Source of the DNA: UBA2266 sp964406945
GTDB lineage: Bacteria; Planctomycetota; Phycisphaerae; Sedimentisphaerales; Anaerobacaceae
Assembly (NCBI GenBank): GCA_964406945.1
Contig: CAYOTO010000007.1
Coordinates: 40,890 to 104,889, forward strand
DNA: 64,000 bases
Reading direction: 5' to 3'
Each line of letters starts with the position of its first letter. Position 1 is the stretch's first letter. Of this stretch, positions 51,190 through 59,880 are shown one piece after another. The notes beneath the pieces were generated by a model that was not told the origin of the DNA, searched no databases, and saw only the letters and a program-made list of their open reading frames with translations. The position numbers and the translations under genes are program-made.

Positions 51190-53171
51190 ATGGCGGCAAA
51201 AAAGCACGAGTACACGGAGGACAAAATCAAGACCCTTTCTTCGCTGGAGCACATCCGGCTTCGAACGGGCATGTACATCGGCCGCACCGGCAGCGGCGCC
51301 CATTATGACGACGGCATCTATATCCTGCTCAAGGAGGTTATAGACAATGCCATAGACGAGTTCATAATGGGCCACGGCAGCCAGGTCGATATCATAATCG
51401 AGGGCAATAGAGTATCTGTGCGGGACTACGGTCGGGGAATTCCGCTGGGCAAGGTCGTCGAGTGCGTTTCCAAAATAAACACGGGAGCCAAATACAACGA
51501 CGATGTTTTTCAGTTCAGCGTGGGCCTCAACGGCATAGGCACAAAGGCGGTGAACGCCCTTTCGACCGAATTCACCGTTTGCAGCTATCGACAGGGCAAA
51601 TACGCCCGGGCACACTTCGAATTCGGCAAGCTGGTCAAACAGAAGAAGGGCAAGGACAAAGACAAACAGCCCAGCGGAACGTTCGTNNNNNNNNNNNNNN
51701 NNNNNNNNNNNNNNNNNNNNNNNNNNNNNNNNNNNNNNNNNNNNNNNNNNNNNNNNNNNNNNNNNNNNNNNNNNNNNNNNNNNNNNTGGTCAAACAGAAG
51801 AAGGGCAAGGACAAAGACAAACAGCCCAGCGGAACGTTCGTTAGTTTCGTGCCGGACCCGGACATCTTCCCAGACTATGAGTTCAAGGAAGAGCACGTCG
51901 AGCGGCGGCTTCGTTTTTACAGCTATTTGAATGCGGGTCTGCGAATCAACTATAACGGACGGCGTTTTGTCTCGACCGGCGGTATCATGGACCTGATCGA
52001 GGATGAGAGCTCCTTCGAGAAGGTTTACACGCCCCTGCATTACAGAGATGCGACTCTCGAGTTCGCCTTTACGCACACGAACCGCTTTAGCGAGGACTAT
52101 TACTCGTTCGTCAACGGCCAGTACACCAACGACGGCGGCACGCATCTGAGCGGTTTCCGCGAAGGCATCCTGCGGGGCGTCAACGATTTCGCCAAAAAGA
52201 AGTTCAGCGGGGATGACGTGCGGGAAGGCCTGCTGGGCGCGATCTCGATTCGCATGAAAGACCCCATATTCGAGAGCCAGACCAAAAACAAGCTCGGCAA
52301 CGCCGAAATCCGCTCGGAAATCGTCAGCCGCGTTCAGGAAAACGTCCTGAAACTGCTGCACAGCAATAAGAAGCAGGCGGACAAGCTGATAAACAAGATT
52401 CTCGAAACGCAGAAGTTCCGCAAGGAACTCAACGCCGTGAAGAAACTGGCCCGCGAACGTTCGAAAGCGATCTCGATCCGGGTGCCGCAGTTGCGGGATT
52501 GCAAGAAGCACTACAATCGCGCCAAAGGTACTCACGAAGATACGATGATATTCATCACGGAAGGCCAGTCGGCCGCGGGTTCGATGGTAAGCTGCCGCGA
52601 CGTGAACACCCAGGCGATTTACACGCTGAAAGGCAAGCCGTTGAACGTGTGCGACCTCAAGAAGGACGCCCTCTACAAGAACGCCGAGATTTTCAACCTC
52701 ATGAAGAGCCTCGACATCGAGGAAAATACGGATAATCTGCGGTACAACCACGTGGTACTGGCGACCGACGCGGACGTCGACGGCCTTCACATTCGCAATC
52801 TGATGATTACCTTCTTTTTGCGGTTCTTCCAGACCCTGGTAGAACGCGAGCATCTCAAGATACTCGAGACGCCGCTTTTCCGCGTCCGAAACAAAAAGGA
52901 AACGATTTACTGCTACTCGGAAGCCGAGCGGGACGCGGCGATGAAGAAACTTGGCCGCTCGAACGAAGTGACCCGATTCAAGGGCCTCGGTGAAATATCA
53001 CCGTCGGAGTTCAAGGCCTTTATGGGCCGCGACATGCGGCTTAGCCCGGTTACCATTTCCGGTGAGCACTCAATCGGCGAGACGCTGGCGTTCTACATGG
53101 GCAAGAACACCCAGGAACGCCGCAACTACATCATGGACAGCCTTGTCATAGACGAAGAAGTACTGGTATGA
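51190..53171 (+). CDS. parE: DNA topoisomerase IV subunit B, interrupted by an assembly gap
   Basis: ATPase subunit of a type IIA topoisomerase. Before the gap are the GHKL motifs LLKEVIDNAIDEFI, YGRGIPLGK and GLNGIGTKAVNAL. After it are the TOPRIM motifs ITEGQSAAGS and TDADVDGLHI, then RFKGLGEISPSEFK. The wording YTEDKIKTLSSLEHIRLRTGMYIG resembles the Bacteroidota-type subunit B. The scaffold has 100 N at 51687-51786 and repeats 55 bp on both sides. Removing the Ns and one copy (155 bases) leaves 1827 bases, a perfect 608-residue frame. The gene is therefore intact in nature. Its stop overlaps the parC start (ATGA at 53168-53171). Confidence 0.93.
51632..51686 (+). repeat. 55-bp contig-end overlap, left copy
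   Basis: Identical to 51787-51841 on the other side of the N run. Best explained as overlapping contig ends that were scaffolded instead of merged. Confidence 0.95.
51687..51786. other. Scaffold gap of 100 N
   Basis: Exactly 100 N, the conventional placeholder length. The flanking 55-bp identity shows that no sequence need be missing. Confidence 0.99.
51787..51841 (+). repeat. 55-bp contig-end overlap, right copy
   Basis: Identical to 51632-51686. The parE frame is continuous when one copy and the Ns are removed. Confidence 0.95.
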
Positions 53172-55345
53172 GCACGGAACAGCAGGCATTTTTATTCGCG
53201 GAAGGGCCCGACCCCGAGAAGAACAAGAGGTCCGGTCGTAAGAAGTCGAAGAAACGCAGCAAAGCGGATTCGAACGACAACACGTTCGACTGGGATTCCG
53301 ATTCGTCGGATGCGTCCGCACAAGCGGGTTCTTGTGGCAGTGACGACAACGGAGAATCGACGGGCGGGACAGACCATCTGCCCGTTCACGAGCGGCACGG
53401 TCCCCTGACCGATCTTATCGATTCGAATTTTCTTCAGTACGCCTCATACGTTATCTGCGAGCGGGCGATTCCGAACGTCGCCGACGGCCTTAAACCCGTG
53501 CAGCGGCGGATTCTGCACGCCCTGAAGGAAAAAGACGACGGGCGTTTCATCAAGGTCGCCAATGTCGTGGGCCATACGATGCAGTACCATCCGCACGGCG
53601 ATGCGTCCATAGGCGACGCCCTGGTGGGCCTGGCGAACAAGCGATATCTTATCGAGGGTCAGGGCAACTACGGCAATATCTTTACAGGCGATACCGCTGC
53701 GGCGTCGAGGTACATCGAATGTCGTCTGACGGAGCTTGCCCGCCAGGAGCTGTTCAACAAGGATCTGACCGAATTCATTCCCAGCTACGACGGTCGCAAT
53801 CTGGAACCGGTTACGCTGCCTTCCAAGCTGCCGCTGCTGCTGATGCTCGGGGCCGACGGAATCGCGGTAGGTCTTTCGACGAGTATCCTGCCGCACAACT
53901 TCATAGAACTGCTCGAAGCCGAGATTCAGATTATCAGGGAGACCAAGAGAAAACCCGCGAAGATCGACGTTCTGCCCGATTTCCAGACCGGCGGGATCAT
54001 GGACGTAAGCGAGTACGAAAAAGGCTTCGGCAAGGTCAAGGTGCGGGCCCGCATCGAAAAGAAAGGCCCGAACAAGCTGGTTATCAAAGAGCTTCCGTGC
54101 GTGCAGACTACCGAATCGGTGATTGCGTCGATAGAAGAGGCGGCCAAAAAGAAGAAAGTACAGGTGCGGGCGATCAACGATTTTACCGCCGAGAAAGTGG
54201 AAATCGAGATCACCCTGTCTCAGGGGGCAAGTCAGGACAAGGCGATAAAAGCGCTTTACGCGTTCACAAAATGTGAAACGTCGGTATCCAGCCGCATCAT
54301 CGCAATCTGCAACAAGCGCCCCGCGGAGATGAACACCGAACAGGTTCTTCGCGAAAACGTGCGACAGCTTCTGGATGTCTTCGAGCGGGAGCTGAAGCTG
54401 CGAAGACGCGAGCTGCTGGACGAGTTCCACAACAAGACGCTTATCCAGATATTCGTCGAGAACCGCATCTATAAAAAGATCGAAGAGTGCAAAACTTACG
54501 AAGCGGTCATCAAGGCCGTGCTCAAGGGTCTGAAGCCGTTCCGGCCCAAACTCAAGCGGGACGTCACACGCAAGGACGTGGAAATGCTGCTGGGTATCCG
54601 AATCAAGCGCATCTCCAGGTTCGATATCGAGAAGAACCGCAAGGATATCGAGGCCATTCTGAAGGAACTGGCCCAGGTGGAAAAAGACCTGAAAGACCTG
54701 AAGTCTTATGCGGTGAACTACCTCAAGAGGCTTATCAAGAAATACAGGAAGGATTTTCCGCGGCGAACGAAGGTCGATACTTTCAAGGCTCTCGACGTTC
54801 GCAAGCTTACCTCGAACGAACTGAGCATCAATATCGACAGAGACAAAGGTTTTCTGGGCCATGCTGTAAAAGGCGAGCCGCTGCTGAACTGCTCGTCGCT
54901 GGATAAACTGCTGATAGTCAAGAGCGACGGCACGTTTGTGGTAATGCCACCGCCCGAGACCTATTTCGTCGACGACGGGCTGATCTGGTGCGGCATATAC
55001 AAACGCGAACTGGTATTCACGGCCGTCTATACCGAATGGGGAGTGACCTACATCAAGCGTTTCGAGATCGGCGGGATTATCATGAAACGCGATTATCATT
55101 ACATTCCCAAAGACGCACAATTGCAACTGTGCGAGTTCGGCATTCCGGATTCGATTTACGTCAAGTACAAGCCCGTCAAAGGCCTGCGGATACACCAGCA
55201 GGAATTCAAGCCCGGCCAGGTGGCGACCAAGAGCGTCAAGGCCAAGGGCAAACAGATGACCTCCAAAATCATATCACGTATAGACACCAAAACCGGACGG
55301 TGGTGGGACAAAAAACTGCGCACCCGCAAAGGCGTGCTCACCTGA
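53168..55345 (+). CDS. parC: DNA topoisomerase IV subunit A with acidic N-terminal extension
   Basis: DNA-cleaving subunit, 725 residues. The breakage-reunion domain starts near residue 80: LQYASYVICERAIPNVADGLKP, HPHGDASIGDALV, and GDTAAASRYIECRL with the catalytic Tyr182. A coiled-coil tower (about 440-540) and a short C-terminal beta-domain follow. The first 75 residues are a low-complexity, first basic then Ser/Asp-rich extension. The start is supported by the ATGA overlap with parE, so the extension is likely real. The Bacteroidota-like subunit A is the closest pattern. Confidence 0.93.
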   Translation: MSTEQQAFLFAEGPDPEKNKRSGRKKSKKRSKADSNDNTFDWDSDSSDASAQAGSCGSDDNGESTGGTDHLPVHERHGPLTDLIDSNFLQYASYVICERAIPNVADGLKPVQRRILHALKEKDDGRFIKVANVVGHTMQYHPHGDASIGDALVGLANKRYLIEGQGNYGNIFTGDTAAASRYIECRLTELARQELFNKDLTEFIPSYDGRNLEPVTLPSKLPLLLMLGADGIAVGLSTSILPHNFIELLEAEIQIIRETKRKPAKIDVLPDFQTGGIMDVSEYEKGFGKVKVRARIEKKGPNKLVIKELPCVQTTESVIASIEEAAKKKKVQVRAINDFTAEKVEIEITLSQGASQDKAIKALYAFTKCETSVSSRIIAICNKRPAEMNTEQVLRENVRQLLDVFERELKLRRRELLDEFHNKTLIQIFVENRIYKKIEECKTYEAVIKAVLKGLKPFRPKLKRDVTRKDVEMLLGIRIKRISRFDIEKNRKDIEAILKELAQVEKDLKDLKSYAVNYLKRLIKKYRKDFPRRTKVDTFKALDVRKLTSNELSINIDRDKGFLGHAVKGEPLLNCSSLDKLLIVKSDGTFVVMPPPETYFVDDGLIWCGIYKRELVFTAVYTEWGVTYIKRFEIGGIIMKRDYHYIPKDAQLQLCEFGIPDSIYVKYKPVKGLRIHQQEFKPGQVATKSVKAKGKQMTSKIISRIDTKTGRWWDKKLRTRKGVLT

Positions 55346-55546
55346 GCGCCGGGAACTGAACGTTTTAAGTGGTGAGTCGAAGCGATTTCAGTGTTCACAG
55401 GGGCGATGCTGTAGTTTTTGCGGCTGCTTCCGACGCTGGACTTTTCCGTTCGAAATGGTTATTATCCGTGCGTAAAAGCAGCATGTTCTAATGAATTTTT
55501 CGCATTCAGTGCATCCGGCCGATATGCCGGGAAAGGTGCTTCGATT

Positions 55547-56938
55547 ATGAAAAGACGTGAATTTCTGAAAGTCGCGGCGTGGGGCGCATTGGCGGGTTCG
55601 GCCTCGGTATCCAGGGCCCGCAATTGCGGGAACCAGCCGAATTTTCTGTTCATCATCGCCGACGACTGCACTTATCGTGATATCGGCTGTTACGGCGGCC
55701 AGGCCCACACGCCGAATATCGACAAACTCGCCACTGAAGGCATGCGATTTACCCAATGTTTCCAGGCGGCGCCGATGTGCTCGCCCACCCGCCACAATAT
55801 CTACACGGGCATTTATCCGGTCAAGAGCGGCGCTTACCCGAACCACACTTTCGTCAAGCCCGGCGTAAAGAGCGTCGTGCACCACTTAAAGCCCCTGGGC
55901 TATCGCGTGGCCCTGAGCGGCAAAAGGCACATCAAACCTCGCGAGGCATTTCCATTCGAATACTCAGGCAAGGGCAACAACCCCGATTTTGACGCGCTCG
56001 ATAAATTCGTCGCCTCCTGCAAGCAGTCCGACGTACCTTTCTGCATCTTCGCCTGCTCGAACGAGCCGCATTCGCCCTGGAACAAGGGCGATCCGTCCCG
56101 CTACGATGCGGACAAGCTGGAACTTCCGCCGTACTTCGTGGATACGCCCCAGACGCGCGAAACCATGACCAGATATCTTGCCGAGATCACATATTACGAC
56201 GGGCAGGTCGGCGAGGCGCTGGCCATGCTCGACAGGCACGGTGTGGCCGAAGATACGCTTGTTATCGTCGTAAGCGAGCAGGGTTCGAGCTTTCCCTTCG
56301 GCAAATGGACCTGCTATGACACGGGGCTGCAGTCGGCATTTATCGCCCGCTGGCCCGGCAAAATCAAGCCCGGCAAAGTCAGTGACGCGATGATCGAGTA
56401 CGTCGACGTTCTGCCCACGTTCATCGAAGCCGCCGGCGGCAAGACTCCCGCGGTCCTGGACGGCAAGAGCCTTCTGCCGGTCCTGCTGGGCACAAGGGAT
56501 ACGCACAAGCGGTACGTTTACGGCGAAATGACCACCCGCGGCATTATCAACGGCTCGGAACATTTCGGTATTCGCTCGATTCGTTCAAAGCGGTTCAAGT
56601 ACATCTGGAACTTTACGCCGGAAGTGCAGTTCCGCAACGTCGCCATGCAGGGAGCGGTGTTCAAGTCATGGCAGGAAAAGGCCCAGACCGATCCAGATGC
56701 GGCTGAAAAGGTGCGGCGCTACCAAAACAGGCCCGGCGAAGAACTCTACGATGTGGTCGAGGACCCGTACGAGTGGAAAAATCTGGCGGACGATCCCAAA
56801 TACGCCGATACGAAAGCCGACCTGCGCAAACGGCTGCTGGAATGGATGGAAGCATGCGGTGACAAGGGCCAGCAAACCGAGTTGGAAGCCAAACAGCATC
56901 AGGGTTCGGCCCTCAGGAAGAAACGCAAAAACAAATAA
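55547..56938 (+). CDS. Tat-exported sulfatase
   Basis: A 463-residue type I (formylglycine) sulfatase. The leader MKRREFLKVAAWGALAG is twin-arginine. FLFIIADDCTYRDIGCYGG provides the metal aspartates and CSPTR (Cys78) is the site converted to formylglycine by an FGE-type enzyme. GKRHIKPR and EQGSSFPFGKW give the other active-site Lys/His/Gln positions. Sulfatases of this kind remove sulfate from algal or host glycans. The ATG at 55547 has AAAGGTG upstream. No sulfatase-maturing enzyme is in the window. Confidence 0.92.
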   Translation: MKRREFLKVAAWGALAGSASVSRARNCGNQPNFLFIIADDCTYRDIGCYGGQAHTPNIDKLATEGMRFTQCFQAAPMCSPTRHNIYTGIYPVKSGAYPNHTFVKPGVKSVVHHLKPLGYRVALSGKRHIKPREAFPFEYSGKGNNPDFDALDKFVASCKQSDVPFCIFACSNEPHSPWNKGDPSRYDADKLELPPYFVDTPQTRETMTRYLAEITYYDGQVGEALAMLDRHGVAEDTLVIVVSEQGSSFPFGKWTCYDTGLQSAFIARWPGKIKPGKVSDAMIEYVDVLPTFIEAAGGKTPAVLDGKSLLPVLLGTRDTHKRYVYGEMTTRGIINGSEHFGIRSIRSKRFKYIWNFTPEVQFRNVAMQGAVFKSWQEKAQTDPDAAEKVRRYQNRPGEELYDVVEDPYEWKNLADDPKYADTKADLRKRLLEWMEACGDKGQQTELEAKQHQGSALRKKRKNK

Positions 56939-57030
56939 CCGTGGCGCATCGCCGAGTGCGGCGGCTAATCGGCCATTTTCTTCGCAAGGTTCGCCGGATT
57001 TGCCGCAGGTTCATGCATTTGCCGACACGG

Positions 57031-58020
57031 TCAGGCCGAAGGCTCGCCGGAACGGGCGTTGTGGGTGAGCACGTTGAGCTTTGTGCGAATCTCGGTCGCC
57101 ATCTTGCTGTTGGGGAACTCGCGGATGATCTGCCGGCCCACTTCAAGTGCCTGGGCCCATTCCTTGCTCGATACGGCCAGTGAGAACTGCACGCCCATGT
57201 TGTGCAGCTTGGTCCTGAAGACGTCACTGGCGGCTTCCTGCAGCGCGAGTGCCTCGGCCGGCGTCAGGTAGGCGTCAAGCTCCCTGAGTATTTCGAGGCT
57301 GCGGTCGGTGTCCTGTCGTTTTACGGCGTCGTCCCAGGCGGCCAGCAGTATTCTTTTGCGCTCGCCTTTTTTCTCGATGAGCTTCTGTCGCATCTGCTTT
57401 GCACGCTGTGAATCGGGATAAGCCCGCAACATTTTTTCTATCTGTGCGCTGGCCTTGGGCCACTGCTGATCGTCGATAAGCTTCTGGATGTGATCGCTGA
57501 GCTGGCCGACTCTTTCCTGGTCGGTTGCCGTTCGATAGCTCTGGGCCTGGTTGTGAAGCTGACGAGCCATTTCGGCGTATTCGGGAATGCTCGCTATCTC
57601 GTCGATCAGTTCTGCAGCGCCGTCGAAATCGTGCGCCTGGAGCATCTCGAAGACCGCCTCTCGCAGCGCCTGCCTGTTGGCGTTTCCAAAGGCTATGGCT
57701 TTGACCGTTTCTGTCAGGTGTGTGCCCTGGCTTATGTTGGTAAGCCCGGCACGGCTGCGTTCGAGAGTATTGGCTATCTTGTCGAGCTTGAGCCCGTTTT
57801 CGTTGAGCGTATCGTTGATCTTACCGGTCATGGTCTGCATCTGAATGACGATGGCAAGCAGAATGCACACGCTCAGTATGCCCAGGACCGTTTGCAGCAG
57901 TTCGCCCCCGATCTTTTCGAAAACGCCGGTAAACGCGGAAATCAACAGAACAACCAGGACGGTTCCCACAGTTATCGCGATATGGTATTTATATCGCCAG
58001 ACAGCTTCTTTCAGCTCCAT
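57031..58020 (-). CDS. Membrane-anchored TPR-like helical protein
   Basis: A 329-residue protein with two N-terminal membrane helices (ITVGTVLVVLLISAFTGVF and VLGILSVCILLAIVIQM). The rest is helical: LREAVFEMLQAHDFDGAAEL, MLRAYPDSQRAKQMRQKL and IREFPNSKMATEIRTKL are TPR-like units separated by coiled-coil segments. No enzyme motif is seen. It probably acts as a scaffold at the inner membrane. It has its own consensus promoter about 80 bases upstream. Confidence 0.65.
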   Translation of the reverse strand: MELKEAVWRYKYHIAITVGTVLVVLLISAFTGVFEKIGGELLQTVLGILSVCILLAIVIQMQTMTGKINDTLNENGLKLDKIANTLERSRAGLTNISQGTHLTETVKAIAFGNANRQALREAVFEMLQAHDFDGAAELIDEIASIPEYAEMARQLHNQAQSYRTATDQERVGQLSDHIQKLIDDQQWPKASAQIEKMLRAYPDSQRAKQMRQKLIEKKGERKRILLAAWDDAVKRQDTDRSLEILRELDAYLTPAEALALQEAASDVFRTKLHNMGVQFSLAVSSKEWAQALEVGRQIIREFPNSKMATEIRTKLNVLTHNARSGEPSA

Positions 58021-58099
58021 TGTCGACCTCGCGCATAAAGAGATTTGCCGTTTTTCCGGGCCCCTTGAGCTATACCGTTCGTCGATCAGCCTTTATTTA

Positions 58100-58128
58100 T
58101 AATACGTCAGTATGGCTGAAATGTCAAG
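58100..58128 (-). promoter_or_regulatory. Consensus promoter of the TPR-like gene
   Basis: On the minus strand TTGACA (58128-58123) and TATTAT (58105-58100) are 17 bases apart, about 80 bases before the start codon at 58020. Confidence 0.75.
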
Positions 58129-58255
58129 ATTCGATGCAATAGAACCGTGTTTTGTTCTATGAATGTCTAACGGCGTTTTTTGCGTTTTTTGCCGAAGCAA
58201 TTGATTCGGACCCTGAGCGATTTGTGGCACATTGAACAAGTTCGCACGCCGGGTC

Positions 58256-58284
58256 TTGAATCGCCTGTTCGAATTGTGTATGCT
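58256..58284 (+). promoter_or_regulatory. Promoter of the aldo/keto reductase gene
   Basis: TTGAAT (58256-58261) and TATGCT (58279-58284) are 17 bases apart, about 80 bases before the start at 58364. The 343-bp intergenic region thus holds divergent promoters for the two flanking genes and no other feature seen. Confidence 0.55.
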
Positions 58285-58363
58285 GGCAGCAGGTGATTGT
58301 TCGGGCCGTTGCGGGTTCGTGTTGGCCGCGTCGGCGCCCGTTCGTGATAAAAGGGGTATGATT

Positions 58364-59272
58364 ATGAAGATGAAACGTCGTGAGTTTTTGAGGACATCCG
58401 TTGCCGGCGCCGGGTCTCTGCTGGCTGGGCCCGGGCTGATGCTGGGCGGTGAAAAGAAGCTTTCGGGTCATTGCGATCCGTACAAGGTCTGCAAACTCGG
58501 CAAGACCACAATCAAGATGACGCGGCTGGGACTGGGTACGGGCATGCGGGGCGGCGGCCGTGCGTCGAATCATACGCGCATGGGACAGGAAAACTTCACG
58601 AAGCTCGTCAACGCCTGCTGGGATCGCGGCGTGCGGTGGTTTGACGTGGCCGACCTTTACGGCACGCATCCGTTCCTCGCAAACGCTTTGAAAGATAAGA
58701 AACGCAAAGACTACGTCGTCGCTTCGAAAATCTGGTGGCGCCGAGGCGGTATTCCAGAGAAAGAACGCCCAAACGCGGACATCGTGATCGATCGGTTCTG
58801 CAAGGAACTGAAGACCGACTATGTCGATATCGTCCTGCTACACTGCGTGGTGTCGGATAAATGGCCGGAGGAGCTTGCCGAGCAGATGAACATCATGGCA
58901 GGTCTCAAGAAGAAGGGCATAATCCGGGCGCACGGCGTTTCGTGTCATACGCTTGGCGCGTTGAAGGCCGCGGCCGAGGAGCCGTGGGTCGATTCGGTTC
59001 ATGCCAGGATAAATCCGTTCGGGGTGAAGATGGACGGCCCCGCCGAGCAGGTCGCCCCGGTTCTGCAGAAGATGCACGAAAGCGGCAAGGGCGTTGTCGG
59101 CATGAAGATCGTCGGCGAAGGGACCTTCGGCGACAGCGGTGAAAAGAAGGATCAGTCAGTCAATTACGTGCTGAACCTCGGCTGCGTAGACGTTATGACC
59201 GTCGGCTTCGAGAAAATCTGGCAAATCGACGACCTGGCCAAGAGAATCGAAAAAGTGCCCGCAAAAGCCTGA
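58364..59272 (+). CDS. Tat-exported aldo/keto reductase
   Basis: A 302-residue TIM-barrel oxidoreductase with the twin-arginine leader MKMKRREFLRTSVAGAGSL. The catalytic tetrad is complete: Asp94, Tyr99, Lys122 and His160 (FDVADLYG, VVASKIWW, IVLLHCV). The ATG at 58364 has AAGGGG seven bases upstream. Export of an NAD(P)H-type enzyme implies folding with cofactor before transport. The substrate is unknown; similar exported members occur with Gfo/Idh proteins in Planctomycetota. Confidence 0.87.
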   Translation: MKMKRREFLRTSVAGAGSLLAGPGLMLGGEKKLSGHCDPYKVCKLGKTTIKMTRLGLGTGMRGGGRASNHTRMGQENFTKLVNACWDRGVRWFDVADLYGTHPFLANALKDKKRKDYVVASKIWWRRGGIPEKERPNADIVIDRFCKELKTDYVDIVLLHCVVSDKWPEELAEQMNIMAGLKKKGIIRAHGVSCHTLGALKAAAEEPWVDSVHARINPFGVKMDGPAEQVAPVLQKMHESGKGVVGMKIVGEGTFGDSGEKKDQSVNYVLNLGCVDVMTVGFEKIWQIDDLAKRIEKVPAKA

Positions 59273-59422
59273 GCTGGTCTAGATAATATCTTCCAGGCAG
59301 GGTGGCATCCTTTGCGTGTTTGGCTGGCAATGTCATGCCGGGCAAAGGGAAGCCCGCACACTGTCATGCCGAGGCAGATCGCCCGAATTGTCATGCTGAG
59401 CGTAGCGAAGCATGCCCCATAT

Positions 59423-59543
59423 TGTCATCCTGAGCGCAGCGAAGGATCTGGGTTGCGAAGTATGAACGCGGCCTCGATTGCGAACATGACGTCTCATGCG
59501 AGGGCCGGATCCTTCACTGCGCTTCGCTTCGTTCAGGATGACA
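59423..59543 (+). repeat. MITE-like inverted-repeat element, copy 1
   Basis: A 121-bp unit bounded by perfect 11-bp terminal inverted repeats (TGTCATCCTGA and TCAGGATGACA). The arms extend imperfectly to about 26-37 bp around a core with GACGTCTCATGCGAGG. It could fold into a long hairpin. No transposase is present. Confidence 0.75.
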
Positions 59544-59689
59544 GGGGTATCGGCGCTCCGTTCAGGATGACATGAGTATCGGCGCTTCGTTCAGGATGAC
59601 AGGGGTATCGGCGCTCTGTTCAGGATGACCGGCGGATGCGAAGGAACGCTCGAATTGTCATGCTGAGTGAAACGAAGCATGCCCCATAT

Positions 59690-59810
59690 TGTCATCCTGA
59701 GCGCAGCGAAGGATCTGGGTTGCGAAGTATGAACGCGGCCTCGATTGCGAACATGACGTCTCATGCGAGGGCCGGATCCTTCACTGCGCTTCGCTTCGTT
59801 CAGGATGACA
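59690..59810 (+). repeat. MITE-like inverted-repeat element, copy 2
   Basis: Same unit as at 59423-59543, offset by 267 bp and identical over the 121 bp as read. Confidence 0.75.
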
Positions 59811-59880
59811 GGGGTATCGGCGCTCCGTTCAGGATGACATGAGTATCGGCGCTCTGTTCAGGATGACAGGAGTAGCGCCG

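Larger units (their letters stand above)
59384..59880. repeat. Repeat cluster: two copies of a 203-bp direct repeat
   Basis: The segments 59384-59586 and 59651-59853 are nearly identical (offset 267 bp; a few differences near the left ends). Each contains one MITE-like inverted-repeat element plus 29-bp tandem units with the core TTCAGGATGACA: complete units at 59532, 59561 and 59590, and again at 59799 and 59828. Short open frames across it are translations of the repeat (containing HPERSEG) and are not genes. Confidence 0.85.

Noticed and set aside
53444..55195. 583-codon open frame antisense to parC
   Set aside because: Shadow of parC; no independent support.
59312..59842. Two short plus-strand frames containing HPERSEGSG
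   Set aside because: They translate the dispersed repeat and are identical in their shared part because the repeat is duplicated.
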